From NCBI RefSeq assembly GCF_022758235.1, contig NZ_JALEBG010000003.1:248001-312000 (forward strand): a stretch of DNA of 64,000 nucleotides, given 5' to 3'. This document shows, in pieces, positions 9,713-18,649 of the stretch (positions within the stretch are counted from its first letter, which is position 1; each line of letters begins with the position of its first letter). This DNA comes from Pontibacter liquoris. GTDB taxonomy: Bacteria; Bacteroidota; Bacteroidia; Cytophagales; Hymenobacteraceae. Both the position numbers and the translations under genes were made by a program. The notes below the pieces were generated by a model, which was not told where the DNA came from, did no database searches, and was given only the letters and a program-made list of their open reading frames with translations.

Positions 9713-10051
9713 GGGAGTTAGAGAGTTTAGAAGTTAGAAAGTTAAAGCGTTAAAAAGTCAAAGCTCTCATCCTAAGTTACGGATACGAATTGAGTTGAGG
9801 TTATACCTATACTTTGTGAAGAGGTTTTGCCAACGAAAAAAGCTGGTGCCTCTGCCATCACAGAAACACCAGCTCTTAAAGTATAGCTGCAAGTATAAGC
9901 CAATTCACGCGCGTCCGGAGACTCGCCTGGCTAAAGGCACCAGTTAATACCCGCGCCAGTTCTTTAGCAAGCCTGTGCACGATTGGACAGGTCGCGACTA
10001 GTCCCTACAAAAACTGCAACTCTTTAACTTTCTAACCTTCTAACTTTCTAA
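9713..10051. repeat. Gap bracketed by inverted GTTAGAAA-type tandem words
   Basis: Immediately beyond the SDR start (about 9719-9765) is a tandem of the word AGAAGTTAGAAAGTTAAAG. Its near-perfect inverted copy is at about 10019-10055, touching the hslU stop. Between them are a GGAGACTCGCC (9917-9927) and GTTAATACCCGCGCCAGT (9943-9960) module shared with 61.3 kb, a hairpin GGACAGGTCGCGACTAGTCC (9985-10004) shared with 30.46 kb, and AAGTATA words. No gene seen. Confidence 0.75.
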
Positions 10052-11446
10052 CTACAGAATATACTGGCTCAGGTCGCGGTTTTTCACCATGCCGGAAAGT
10101 TTTTCCTGCACCATGGCGCGGTCTACCAGGATGTGAGCGTTGGCTCCTATTTTGTCCGGCACATCAAAGAGGATGTCGTTGAGCAGGCGGCTCATCACCG
10201 TGTGCAGGCGGCGGGCGCCAATGTTCTCCACTTCGGCGTTTACCTCAAATGCAATGGAAGCTATTTCGTCCAGCGCCTCGTCGTGAAAGGCCAGCTCCAC
10301 CCCTTCTGCCGCCAACAAGGCCACGTATTGCTTGGTCAGGGCGTTTTTCGGAAACTTCAGGATCTGGTAAAAATCGTCTTTGGTCAGGCTGTCCAGCTCC
10401 ACACGGATCGGGAAACGTCCCTGCAGCTCGGGAATCAGGTCAGAGGGCTTGGCCACGTGGAACGCGCCGGCCGCAATAAACAGAATATGGTCGGTGTTGA
10501 TCACGCCATACTTGGTATTCACGGCAGAGCCTTCTACAATCGGCAACAGGTCGCGCTGCACGCCTTCGCGGCTCACATCGGGGCCGCCGCCGCCTTTTTT
10601 GCTGGAGCTGGCTACTTTATCGATCTCGTCAATGAAGATCACACCGGAGTTTTCGGCCTTAAAGATCGCTTCTTCTTTCACCTCGTCCATATCAATGAGC
10701 TTGGAAGCTTCTTCTTCCAGCAGGATCTTGCGGGCTTCGGCAATGGTTACTTTACGCTTCTTGGTCTTTTTAGGCATCATGCCGCTGATCATCTCCTGGA
10801 TGTTCATCATCGAGGCCTCGTCCATTCCGGGGCCCATCACGCCCATACCGGGCATAGCGCTCTGCTGGATCCGGATCTCGATCTTACGGTCTTCCAGTTC
10901 GCCGTTGCGGATCTTTATCCGGAATTTCTCGCGGGTGCGCTCGTTCAGTTCGTAATCATTATCGGGCATGGCGTGCGGATCAGAACTGATGGAAACAGGC
11001 GAGGCATTGCGGCCCTGGATGGGCGGAATGAGCGCATCCAGGATGATGTCTTCCACCAGCTCGGCAGCTTTCTGTTTCACATCTTCTTTCTTGCGCGTCT
11101 TCACCATGTTCACCGACTGCTCTACCAGGTCGCGCACCATACTTTCCACGTCGCGGCCCACGTAGCCTACTTCGGTAAACTTAGAGGCTTCAACTTTGGT
11201 AAACGGCGCATCAGCGATCTTGGCCAGGCGGCGGGCAATCTCGGTTTTACCTACCCCCGTTGCCCCGATCATCAGGATGTTGTTGGGCACGATTTCGCGC
11301 TGAATGCTTTCATCCGCATTCATGCGGCGCCAGCGGTTGCGCAGCGCAATGGCTACGTTGCGTTTGGCGTCTTTTTGCCCGATGATGTATTTGTCCAGCT
11401 CCGCTACGATCTGAACTGGTGTTAAGGATGCGATATTTTCTAACAT
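10052..11446 (-). CDS. hslU: HslU, ATPase subunit of the HslUV protease
   Basis: A 464-residue AAA+ unfoldase beginning MLENIASLTPVQIVAELDKY. Walker A is GATGVGKTE at ~58-66, Walker B is VIFIDEIDKV, and the sensor/arginine-finger region ELQGRFPIRVEL follows. The C-terminus ...RDLSQYIL is the tail that inserts into HslV. A Met-rich, acidic intermediate domain (MPGMGVMGPGMDEASMMNIQ) is typical of Bacteroidota HslU. It unfolds substrates for the HslV peptidase in the cytoplasm. hslV is not adjacent or in the window. Confidence 0.96.
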   Translation of the reverse strand: MLENIASLTPVQIVAELDKYIIGQKDAKRNVAIALRNRWRRMNADESIQREIVPNNILMIGATGVGKTEIARRLAKIADAPFTKVEASKFTEVGYVGRDVESMVRDLVEQSVNMVKTRKKEDVKQKAAELVEDIILDALIPPIQGRNASPVSISSDPHAMPDNDYELNERTREKFRIKIRNGELEDRKIEIRIQQSAMPGMGVMGPGMDEASMMNIQEMISGMMPKKTKKRKVTIAEARKILLEEEASKLIDMDEVKEEAIFKAENSGVIFIDEIDKVASSSKKGGGGPDVSREGVQRDLLPIVEGSAVNTKYGVINTDHILFIAAGAFHVAKPSDLIPELQGRFPIRVELDSLTKDDFYQILKFPKNALTKQYVALLAAEGVELAFHDEALDEIASIAFEVNAEVENIGARRLHTVMSRLLNDILFDVPDKIGANAHILVDRAMVQEKLSGMVKNRDLSQYIL

Positions 11447-11853
11447 GGTAATTTCCTTTGTTTAAAATCAGGTCTTGATGCGACCCAATTATCGTCACAG
11501 TAAGATATTATAAGTAACTCCTTATGTATAGGAGTTATTACGTGAATTAACTTTTTATGCTCTTTGTTAGCTTTCGCCTCGCCGGCTAGGCCTTCCTTTT
11601 CTCCTTGATGGGGGTAGGGCCCTCTATAAAGAGAAAAGGAAGCAAAAGAATCAAGACGATTTGTCTAAAGGGGGCCCCTACCCCCACTCGCTGAACGCTC
11701 AAATAAAAAATCGTCAAAAGCGCACCTGGCTGCTGTACTTGTTGCATAGCCAATAAATTGAAGGTGCAATACATGTATACTTACACCTTTGAAGCCATGA
11801 AGTATAAATTGACCTGCTCCCAAGTATAAAGTCTTGTGTCTAATGTCTTGATA
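11447..11853. repeat. 407-bp gap with inverted GGGGGTAGGG module
   Basis: No gene supported. An inverted repeat pairs TGGGGGTAGGGCC (11609-11621) with GGCCCCTACCCCCA (11673-11686); the same CCCCTACCCCC module recurs near 8861, 30304, 30385 and 43267. AAGTATA/TATACTT words occur near 11774, 11799 and 11823. A 62-codon frame across the repeat is judged fortuitous. Confidence 0.65.
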
Positions 11854-12915
11854 CTAACGTCTTGATACTTGTGTCTTTTTCTTCCTTTTCAAAAACGTAC
11901 GGGTGTTGGTGCTCACGGTAATGTAGTGGGTTGCGCCGGACGGGTGGAAAAAAGCGCTGCTGTAGTTGAGCTCAAAGGCCCGCACGCGCAGCATAGCACC
12001 TGCCGAAAAACCTGCCCCGCCCGACCGGGTATCGAGCCGCAGCTCTTTGCGGCGCAGGTGGTTGTAGCCGGCGCGCAGCTGAAAATTCTTGCTGAACACA
12101 AACTCGGCTCCGGCCACAAAATGGCGCGCAATCTTATCTCCCAGCTTTTTCTCTTCCTTCACTTCGTTGCCATGCTCATCCAGCTGCCCTTTTGCGTTCG
12201 GGTCCAGGTACACGATGTCGAATTCGTATAGTCGGTGCGCGGTAAGCGAGAGCCGCACGGGCATGTGCTCGGGTTTGTAGCTCAGGCCCATCTGCGCATC
12301 AAAGGGCATCGGCTGCCGCTCGCCATCATCATAGGGTTTTACCTGGTAGCCGATATTTTTAAACGCCAGCCCTACCCTAAATTCTTTCTCCGGATGCTTA
12401 AACGCCACGCCTGCATCGGCCAGCATTCCCACCGCTTTGTTTCCCGCTATACTTGATACAGCCATTTTTGCCGTAGCTCCTATCGTGAAAGCGTCCATTT
12501 GCCGGGCATGCGTGATCGCTAACGTGTAATCATTTGCCCGGAAGCTGCCTTCTGCTGCCCCGGTGGCGTCGCGCTGCACAAAATCGCCGTAGTTGAGGTA
12601 GTTTATACTTGCTGCCCAGCGGCCATGCTGCTTCGTCTTAAACGCATACGCCAGGTTGCTCTGCCTGATATCGGCCAGGTAGCCCACATACCCCAGGCTC
12701 AACTGGTTGTCCATCTCCTCGTTCAGCAAAGCCGGGTTAGCACCCACCATACTTACATCGTGCGCGCCGGCGCTTACATTCACCCCGCCAAGGGCAGCTT
12801 GTTTGGCACTAACCGGCAACTCCAGAAACGGAAAACCACGCTGCCCGCCTACCTGCGCATGTGCTGTGAGCGCGAGCCCCAGCAGTGAGCAAAGTATAAG
12901 GGCGGCCTTGTACAT
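11854..12915 (-). CDS. porQ: Type IX secretion system protein PorQ
   Basis: A 353-residue outer-membrane protein with a signal peptide (MYKAALILCSLLGLALTAHA) and the PorV/PorQ/FadL-like barrel. The opening GGQRGFPFLELPVSAKQAAL and NPALLNEEMDNQLSLGYVGY match PorQ. The beta-rich body ends with a basic KRKKKTQVSRR tail. PorQ takes part in modification or attachment of type IX secretion substrates at the cell surface. Another type IX-like component (PorE type) is 2.9 kb away beyond lon. The assignment comes from recognised sequence pattern, not from an alignment. Confidence 0.85.
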   Translation of the reverse strand: MYKAALILCSLLGLALTAHAQVGGQRGFPFLELPVSAKQAALGGVNVSAGAHDVSMVGANPALLNEEMDNQLSLGYVGYLADIRQSNLAYAFKTKQHGRWAASINYLNYGDFVQRDATGAAEGSFRANDYTLAITHARQMDAFTIGATAKMAVSSIAGNKAVGMLADAGVAFKHPEKEFRVGLAFKNIGYQVKPYDDGERQPMPFDAQMGLSYKPEHMPVRLSLTAHRLYEFDIVYLDPNAKGQLDEHGNEVKEEKKLGDKIARHFVAGAEFVFSKNFQLRAGYNHLRRKELRLDTRSGGAGFSAGAMLRVRAFELNYSSAFFHPSGATHYITVSTNTRTFLKRKKKTQVSRR

Positions 12916-13109
12916 GGGTTTTTAAATTTTGAATAACTGACTTTTGAATACCTGAATATTTTAAGTCCTATCATCTTGAAAAGATCCTGGAGGCAACATG
13001 AGCAGCTGATGCATCTTGCCACTAGGATCCTTTCAGGATGACAGTGGGGAAAGGGCAAGTATAAATTCGCTCAATCACTTGTTCAGAATTCAGTTATTCA
13101 GAATTCAGC
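12916..13109. repeat. Gap bracketed by inverted TGAATAACTGA words plus a hairpin repeat
   Basis: Next to the porQ start lies TTGAATAACTGACTTTTGAA (within 12934-12958). Its inverted counterpart CAGTTATTCAGAATTCAG is at ~13090-13107, abutting the lon stop. Inside is a diverged copy of the CAAGATCCTTTCAGGATGAC hairpin family: left arm 12969-12990, right arm 13024-13042. One AAGTATA lies near 13059. Confidence 0.7.
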
Positions 13110-15599
13110 TTACTCCACCACAGCCTTTGCTTCTTCCGTTACCGTTAGCTTCAGCGGATTTTTCACTTTTTCCTTCAGCAGCGCAATTTTCACTACTTCA
13201 TCCACACGGTCTACATAATGGATGTGGAGGCCTTTGATGTACTGCTCGGGAATCTCGTTGATGTCCTTCCTGTTTTTCTGGCAAAGGATAATGTCCGTAA
13301 TGCCTGCGCGCTTGGCTGCCAGTATCTTCTCTTTGATGCCGCCTACCGGTAGCACTTTGCCGCGCAGCGTGATCTCGCCGGTCATAGCCAGGCGCGATTT
13401 TACTTTGCGTTGCGTAAACACCGACGCAATCGAGGTAAAAATAGCGATACCGGCCGATGGCCCATCCTTCGGCACTGCTCCTTCCGGGAAGTGAATGTGC
13501 AGGTCATACTGGTCAAACAAACGGTAGTCGATGTCCAGCAGGTCGGCATGCGCTTTTAAGTAGGAGATGGCCGTCATGGCCGATTCCTTCATCACGTCGC
13601 CCAGCTGCCCCGATAGGGTGAGTTTGCCTTTGCCTTTACTCAGCAACGATTCGATAAACAGGATGTCGCCGCCCACCGAGGTCCAGGCCAGGCCTGTTAC
13701 CACGCCGGCCGTGTCGATGTCCTGGTATATTTCCTTATCAAATATCTCGGAGCCCAGGCGCTTGACCACATCCTCGGGTTTGATGGTGGTCGGGTATTTT
13801 TCGTCCATGGCCTTCAGCTTGGCCGTTTGGCGCACTAGCTGGCCAATTTTGCGCTCCAGGTTCCTAACGCCCGATTCGCGGGTATAATCTTCGATAATCT
13901 TTTGGATCGTTTGCTTCGGTACTTTGGCATCTTCCTCCTGCAGGCCGTGCTCGGCTACCTGCTTAGGCACCAGGTGGCGTTTGGCGATCTCGGTTTTCTC
14001 TTCTAAAGTATAGCCCGTCAGCTCAATGATCTCCATGCGGTCGCGCAGGGCAGGCTGAATGGTATCCAGGGAGTTGGCCGTGGCAATGAACAGCACCTTG
14101 GACAGGTCATACTCCACATCCAGGTAGTTGTCCATAAAGGTATGGTTCTGCTCAGGGTCCAGCACCTCCAACAGGGCCGAAGATGGATCGCCCCGGAAAT
14201 CGGAAGCGATCTTATCGATCTCGTCCAGGATGATAACTGGGTTGGAGGAGCCCACTTTTTTTATCTGGCTGATGATCTTGCCCGGCATGGCGCCCACATA
14301 GGTGCGGCGGTGGCCACGTATTTCGGCCTCGTCGCGGATGCCGCCCAATGACATCCTGACATATTCTCGCCCCAGTGATTTGGCAATAGAGCGGCCCAGC
14401 GATGTTTTGCCCACGCCCGGAGGGCCATAAAGGCAAAGGATCGGCGCTTTCATGTCGTTCTTCAGTTTCAGCACAGCCAGGTACTCCAGAATGCGCTCCT
14501 TTACTTTCTCCAACCCGTAATGGTCAGCATCGAGTATCTTTTTGGTGCGCTTCAGGTTAAAGTTGTCTTTGGTATACTCGCCCCAGGGCAGGTCGAGCAA
14601 AAACTCCAGGTAGTTTACGGCTACCGGGTACTCAGCAGCCTGCGAGTTGAGGCGGCCCAATTTGTCGATCTCTTTCTGGAAGTGCTTGGCTACCTGCTCT
14701 GGCCATTTTTTCTTTTTGGCGCGCTCCCGGAAACGCTCGATCTCCTGGTCGGGGCCTTCCTGGCCCAGTTCGTCCTGCAGCACCTTTATTTGCTGGCGCA
14801 GGAAATAGTCGCGCTGCTGCTGGTCTATATCGGTGTGTACTTTGGTATGGATTTCCTGCTTGAGCTCCAGCAGCTGGATTTCGCGGAGCATCAGCTCCAG
14901 CAATTGCGTGCCGCGCTCTACGCCATCGTTCACTTCGAGCAAGGCCTGCTTCTGCCCTACTTCCACGTTCAGGTTGCTCGAAAGGAAATGCGTCAGAAAG
15001 CTGGGACTGTCAATATTATCCAGGGCTACCTGGGCTTCCTGCGGAATCTCGGGGTTGAGTTTGAGCATTTTGCCGGCCGCATCTTTCAGCGACTGCACCA
15101 GCGCCTTTACCTGTTTATTTTTCCGATCCAGCTTGGTTTCCTTGCAAAGGCTTACTTTGGCTGTCAGAAACGGTTCTTCCTGTGTGATCTCGTCGATGCT
15201 GAAACGGCTCTGCCCCTGAATAATAATGGTGGTATTGCCATCAGGCAGCACCAGCATCTTCAGGATCTTGGCCACTGTGCCCACGCCGTACAGGTCTTCG
15301 GCCGTCGGGTCGTCGGAGTTTGTGTTCTTCTGGGCAACTACGCCAACCAGCTTATCGCCTTTGTGGGCTTTGCGCACCAGCCGCACCGATTTTTTACGAC
15401 TCACGGTTATAGGCAGCACCACCCCCGGAAACAACACGGTGTTGCGCACGGCAAGTATAGGCAGCTCCTCAGGCAGTTCACTGGCTGTCATCTCCTCGTC
15501 GGCATCAGCCGTAATGATCGGAATCATCTCTACTTCGTCGTCCCCTGAAAGCCCGCTCAGCAGCAGGTTGTGTAAAAAATTGCTTTGTGTATAGTCCAT
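13110..15599 (-). CDS. lon: ATP-dependent protease La (Lon)
   Basis: An 829-residue Lon. The start is the ATG at 15597-15599 (MDYTQSNFLHNLLLSGLSGD); a 40-codon in-frame extension upstream is rejected as non-conserved. The substrate-binding N-domain begins at LPILAVRNTVLFPGVVLPIT. Walker A is GPPGVGKTS, Walker B VIILDEIDKI, and the catalytic Ser lies in PKDGPSAGIAIFT, with the partner Lys ~40 residues later (KVLPVGGIKEKILAA). It degrades damaged and regulatory proteins in the cytoplasm. It sits alone between porQ and the divergent OmpA-family gene. Confidence 0.97.
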   Translation of the reverse strand: MDYTQSNFLHNLLLSGLSGDDEVEMIPIITADADEEMTASELPEELPILAVRNTVLFPGVVLPITVSRKKSVRLVRKAHKGDKLVGVVAQKNTNSDDPTAEDLYGVGTVAKILKMLVLPDGNTTIIIQGQSRFSIDEITQEEPFLTAKVSLCKETKLDRKNKQVKALVQSLKDAAGKMLKLNPEIPQEAQVALDNIDSPSFLTHFLSSNLNVEVGQKQALLEVNDGVERGTQLLELMLREIQLLELKQEIHTKVHTDIDQQQRDYFLRQQIKVLQDELGQEGPDQEIERFRERAKKKKWPEQVAKHFQKEIDKLGRLNSQAAEYPVAVNYLEFLLDLPWGEYTKDNFNLKRTKKILDADHYGLEKVKERILEYLAVLKLKNDMKAPILCLYGPPGVGKTSLGRSIAKSLGREYVRMSLGGIRDEAEIRGHRRTYVGAMPGKIISQIKKVGSSNPVIILDEIDKIASDFRGDPSSALLEVLDPEQNHTFMDNYLDVEYDLSKVLFIATANSLDTIQPALRDRMEIIELTGYTLEEKTEIAKRHLVPKQVAEHGLQEEDAKVPKQTIQKIIEDYTRESGVRNLERKIGQLVRQTAKLKAMDEKYPTTIKPEDVVKRLGSEIFDKEIYQDIDTAGVVTGLAWTSVGGDILFIESLLSKGKGKLTLSGQLGDVMKESAMTAISYLKAHADLLDIDYRLFDQYDLHIHFPEGAVPKDGPSAGIAIFTSIASVFTQRKVKSRLAMTGEITLRGKVLPVGGIKEKILAAKRAGITDIILCQKNRKDINEIPEQYIKGLHIHYVDRVDEVVKIALLKEKVKNPLKLTVTEEAKAVVE

Positions 15600-15795
15600 A
15601 GTATTGTTCGGTGCCAAAATGGCAGAAAAGCACTTTCCAGTCCCCCCTTTTCTGCCTTGGCTATTTATAGTCAAGTCTTGTGCCAAGCCGTTTAAGCGGC
15701 TCTTTTGTCGTAACCGCAAAAACAGAAAATGCAGCTATCCATAAAAAAATATAACAACAGAAACATTCCGCTGCAAAAATATAGTATAAAGTTAA

Positions 15796-15803
15796 TATAT
15801 TTG
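15796..15803 (+). promoter_or_regulatory. Promoter -7 element TATATTTG
   Basis: Matches the Bacteroidota -7 consensus TAnnTTTG, 25 bases before the OmpA-family start. A TTTG -33 box is not obvious. Confidence 0.55.
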
Positions 15804-15828
15804 TGCACTACATTAACGATCGCGGCAG

Positions 15829-17808
15829 ATGAAAGGTGCATCCCTGGTGGGGTTCTGGTTATTACTGTTCCTGTTGCCTTGGGCAGCGGGTGCGCAGCAA
15901 TACCAGCAAATCCCGTTAGAGGCACCTGCCAATGGCCTGAAAGTACACAAATCTTCGCCAAGCGCAGAACGGCCCCTCGATTTTCCTAATTTAAATAAGA
16001 TTCCTTATTACAGTGAGCGCAAAAAGCTGGCGGCCATTCAGAAACTGGAAAAGCGCCGGCAGTATAAACGGGTGCTGCCCCTGCTCGAAAATTATGTACA
16101 GCATTTCGGGATCGAAAACTTTTACAAGGACACCTACCTGCTGTGGCACCTGGCCCAGCTCACCGAGCGGCTGGGCGACCTGGAAAAGGCCCGCACCCTG
16201 TACCGCCTGGTATTAAAGCACCACCGCACCGACGTAAGCAAGGTTACCGCCTACTACGACTCGCTGGACCAGAACACCAGGGCGCATTATGTGCCGCTAA
16301 ACTACTACTACGAACTGGTAGAGTACCGCAAATCCATCGCTACGTTTAAACCGCCCAAAGGCGTATACCTCAACATGGGCGACGCCATCAACTCGCCCTT
16401 TGCCGACTATGGCCCCACGCTGCACGGCGAAGATGACGTGTTCATTTATACTTCCAAGCGAAATGTACAGGGACTGAACGGTCGTGCCAACGAGGACCTG
16501 TTCTACTCCCGGCAAAACAACGGCTTCTGGGAACAGGGCAAATCGTTTGGCAAGCCCATCAACAGCATTTACAACGAAGGATCGGCCTGCCTGAGCCGCG
16601 ACGGCAAAACCTTATACTTTGCCCGCTGCGAAGCACCCGATGGCTACGGCAACTGCGACCTGTACATGGCCCGCCAGCAGCCCGATGGCACGTGGGGGCA
16701 GATCCGCAACCTGGGCGCTAACGTGAACAGCAAGGCCTGGGACTCGCAGCCAACGCTCTCGTCCAAGGAGGACACCTTATACTTTGCCTCTGACCGGCTG
16801 GGCGGCTTTGGCCTTTCAGACATTTACTTTACCTACAAAGACAAAAACGGTCGTTGGGCGCCAGCGCAGAACATGGGCCCGGTCGTGAACACACGTGAGA
16901 GCGAAGTGAGCCCCTTCTTCCACCCGCTCTACCAGGTGTTATACTTCAGTTCGCGGGGCCAGCTCTACAACTTCGGCGACTTTGATATTTACAAAACCTA
17001 CCGGGTGCAGGGCCACTGGCAGGAACCGCGCAACATCGGGCCGCTGGTGAACGGCCGCGGCAGCGAGTATTACTTCACTATCGATGCGGCCTCTAAAAAC
17101 CTGTATTATGCGCGCTCCGAAGCCAATGATATCCAGAACCTGGATCTGTACTCGTTCCCCTTGCCGATGGAGGCGCATCCGCTGGCGGTGACCAAAGTGA
17201 CTGGCTCGCTCACCGATTCGGTTACCCACAAACCGCTGGCGGGCATCATTTCCATCATCGACCGCGACAACGGCATCGAGATTTCCTCGCGTTATATCCG
17301 GCCGGATGGCTCATTTGAATTCGATCTGATCGACAACTCGCATTATATCATTCTGATTCAGGGGGCGGACTTTTTTACCATAGAGCGGGAGCTGTCGCTG
17401 CAGGAGGACACGGATGTGCAGCTCATGACCACGGTCATCGACTACAGCATTCCGATGGTGTTCCGCAACATCGAATTTGACCCTAACCAGTCGGACATCA
17501 ATACAAGTATGGAGCCGGTGCTGGATGAAGTGGCGCTGTTCCTGGTAGACCACCCTACGTTCCGGCTGGAGATCGGGGGTCACACCGACAGCGCCGGCGA
17601 TGCGGATTTCAACCTCAGCCTCTCGCAGGACCGGGCAGACGCCATCCGGCACTATATTGAGCAGAAAGCAAGCATCCGGCCCGGCCGCATCGATGCCTTT
17701 GGCTATGGCAGCACCAGGCCCGTGCGCGATGAAAAAAACGAGGAAGACCGCCGTATTAACCGCCGGGTGGAGTTTAAACTGATAAAGCCGCAGAAAATAC
17801 AACAATAA
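15829..17808 (+). CDS. PorE-like protein: TPR, PD40 propeller, regulatory-like domain, OmpA
   Basis: A 659-residue periplasmic protein with a signal peptide (MKGASLVGFWLLLFLLPWAAG). In order: a TPR-like helical segment (~60-130, WHLAQLTERLGDLEKARTLY), a PD40/WD40-like beta-propeller (~180-450, with repeated SxDGKTLYFARC, SSKEDTLYFASDRLGG and FHPLYQVLYFSSRG blades), a carboxypeptidase-regulatory-like domain (~455-530, VTGSLTDSVTHKPLAG), and a C-terminal OmpA domain that binds peptidoglycan (GHTDSAGDADFNLSLSQDRA). This domain order matches PorE, which ties the type IX secretion complex to the cell wall. Similar multidomain OmpA proteins exist, so PorE-like is the safe call. Confidence 0.82.
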   Translation: MKGASLVGFWLLLFLLPWAAGAQQYQQIPLEAPANGLKVHKSSPSAERPLDFPNLNKIPYYSERKKLAAIQKLEKRRQYKRVLPLLENYVQHFGIENFYKDTYLLWHLAQLTERLGDLEKARTLYRLVLKHHRTDVSKVTAYYDSLDQNTRAHYVPLNYYYELVEYRKSIATFKPPKGVYLNMGDAINSPFADYGPTLHGEDDVFIYTSKRNVQGLNGRANEDLFYSRQNNGFWEQGKSFGKPINSIYNEGSACLSRDGKTLYFARCEAPDGYGNCDLYMARQQPDGTWGQIRNLGANVNSKAWDSQPTLSSKEDTLYFASDRLGGFGLSDIYFTYKDKNGRWAPAQNMGPVVNTRESEVSPFFHPLYQVLYFSSRGQLYNFGDFDIYKTYRVQGHWQEPRNIGPLVNGRGSEYYFTIDAASKNLYYARSEANDIQNLDLYSFPLPMEAHPLAVTKVTGSLTDSVTHKPLAGIISIIDRDNGIEISSRYIRPDGSFEFDLIDNSHYIILIQGADFFTIERELSLQEDTDVQLMTTVIDYSIPMVFRNIEFDPNQSDINTSMEPVLDEVALFLVDHPTFRLEIGGHTDSAGDADFNLSLSQDRADAIRHYIEQKASIRPGRIDAFGYGSTRPVRDEKNEEDRRINRRVEFKLIKPQKIQQ

Positions 17809-17891
17809 AAGGCTTAAGCTACGGGTGTGGCGCCGGTTTATACCTGGTGCAGCTTCATAGCGCTGTGCGCTGAAGTATGAGCGGCTGGCGT

Positions 17892-17940
17892 TAAACTAAA
17901 AAGGCTGAACCGCAGATGTCGGTTCAGCCTTTTTAGTTTA
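17892..17940. terminator. Bidirectional terminator
   Basis: A perfect 20-bp stem (17892-17911 with 17921-17940) around a 9-base loop, with A and T runs on the two flanks. It lies between the convergent OmpA-family gene and the DUF6702-like gene, so it can serve both. Confidence 0.9.
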
Positions 17941-17955
17941 TCGATGCTTTCGGAT

Positions 17956-18456
17956 CTAAAAAGAGAAGGTCTTCTCCTGCTCGTCCTGCTGGAGCAGAGC
18001 GCTTTCTGTTTTGCCTTTGTAAGATACATTTACAATGTTCATCTGGTCGGGAAAGGTTTCCATCAGCACGGTATTCTTAACGTGCAGGCGCGGCAGCGCG
18101 GCTTGTTTTACCGGCACTTCCACATACAGCCACACGGCGTTGTCTTCTTCTTCGGAGCCCAGCAAGGTATACTTGAGCGGAGCGCTTTTATCCACCGCAA
18201 AAACCAGCGTGCTGTGCAGGTAGGCGGTAAGGTCCTGCTTCAGTTTCTCGGATTTGCTGTAGTGCACTTCCTGTTTGGTGCGCCGCGAAATGGCGTTTTC
18301 CAGGTCATCGGTAAACACCTTAACGGCCACTTCCAGGCTCTGGGTACGTGGGTTATACTTAATATCTGTGATGCTGGTATGGTAATTATGCGCAAAACTT
18401 GCACCGGTGCCCAGCAGTACCAAAAGCAGGGAGAGAACGAGGGATTTATACATCAT
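17956..18456 (-). CDS. DUF6702-like exported protein
   Basis: About 166 residues from the tandem Met at 18456/18453 (MMYKSLVLSLLLVLLGTGAS), which gives a normal signal peptide; ten upstream codons are left out. The mature part begins AHNYHTSITDIKYNPRTQSL and is mostly beta-strand. The wording HxxxxSxTxIxYNxxxxxLEV is typical of a family of small Bacteroidota exported proteins often found near M1 metallopeptidases (DUF6702). Function unknown. Convergent with the PorE-like gene. Confidence 0.72.
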   Translation of the reverse strand: MMYKSLVLSLLLVLLGTGASFAHNYHTSITDIKYNPRTQSLEVAVKVFTDDLENAISRRTKQEVHYSKSEKLKQDLTAYLHSTLVFAVDKSAPLKYTLLGSEEEDNAVWLYVEVPVKQAALPRLHVKNTVLMETFPDQMNIVNVSYKGKTESALLQQDEQEKTFSF

Positions 18457-18649
18457 ATTTTTATTCGGAGGACAAATAAGGAGCAAGGGCTATGCCAAAG
18501 CTAAGTGCCTGGTAAAGATAACCGCTATACTTTAAAAGAGAAACTCCTGCTACTTCGTTCAGCGACAACTTAAAATGCCTCTAAACAGCTGTGCCCGCAC
18601 AAAGAAAGGTGCGGGCACAGCCAGGCAAGTATAAAATTCTGGTTAGCGG

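Noticed and set aside
15600..15719. A 40-codon N-terminal extension of lon
   Set aside because: Not similar to Lon proteins; MDYTQSNFLHN at 15599 is the expected start.
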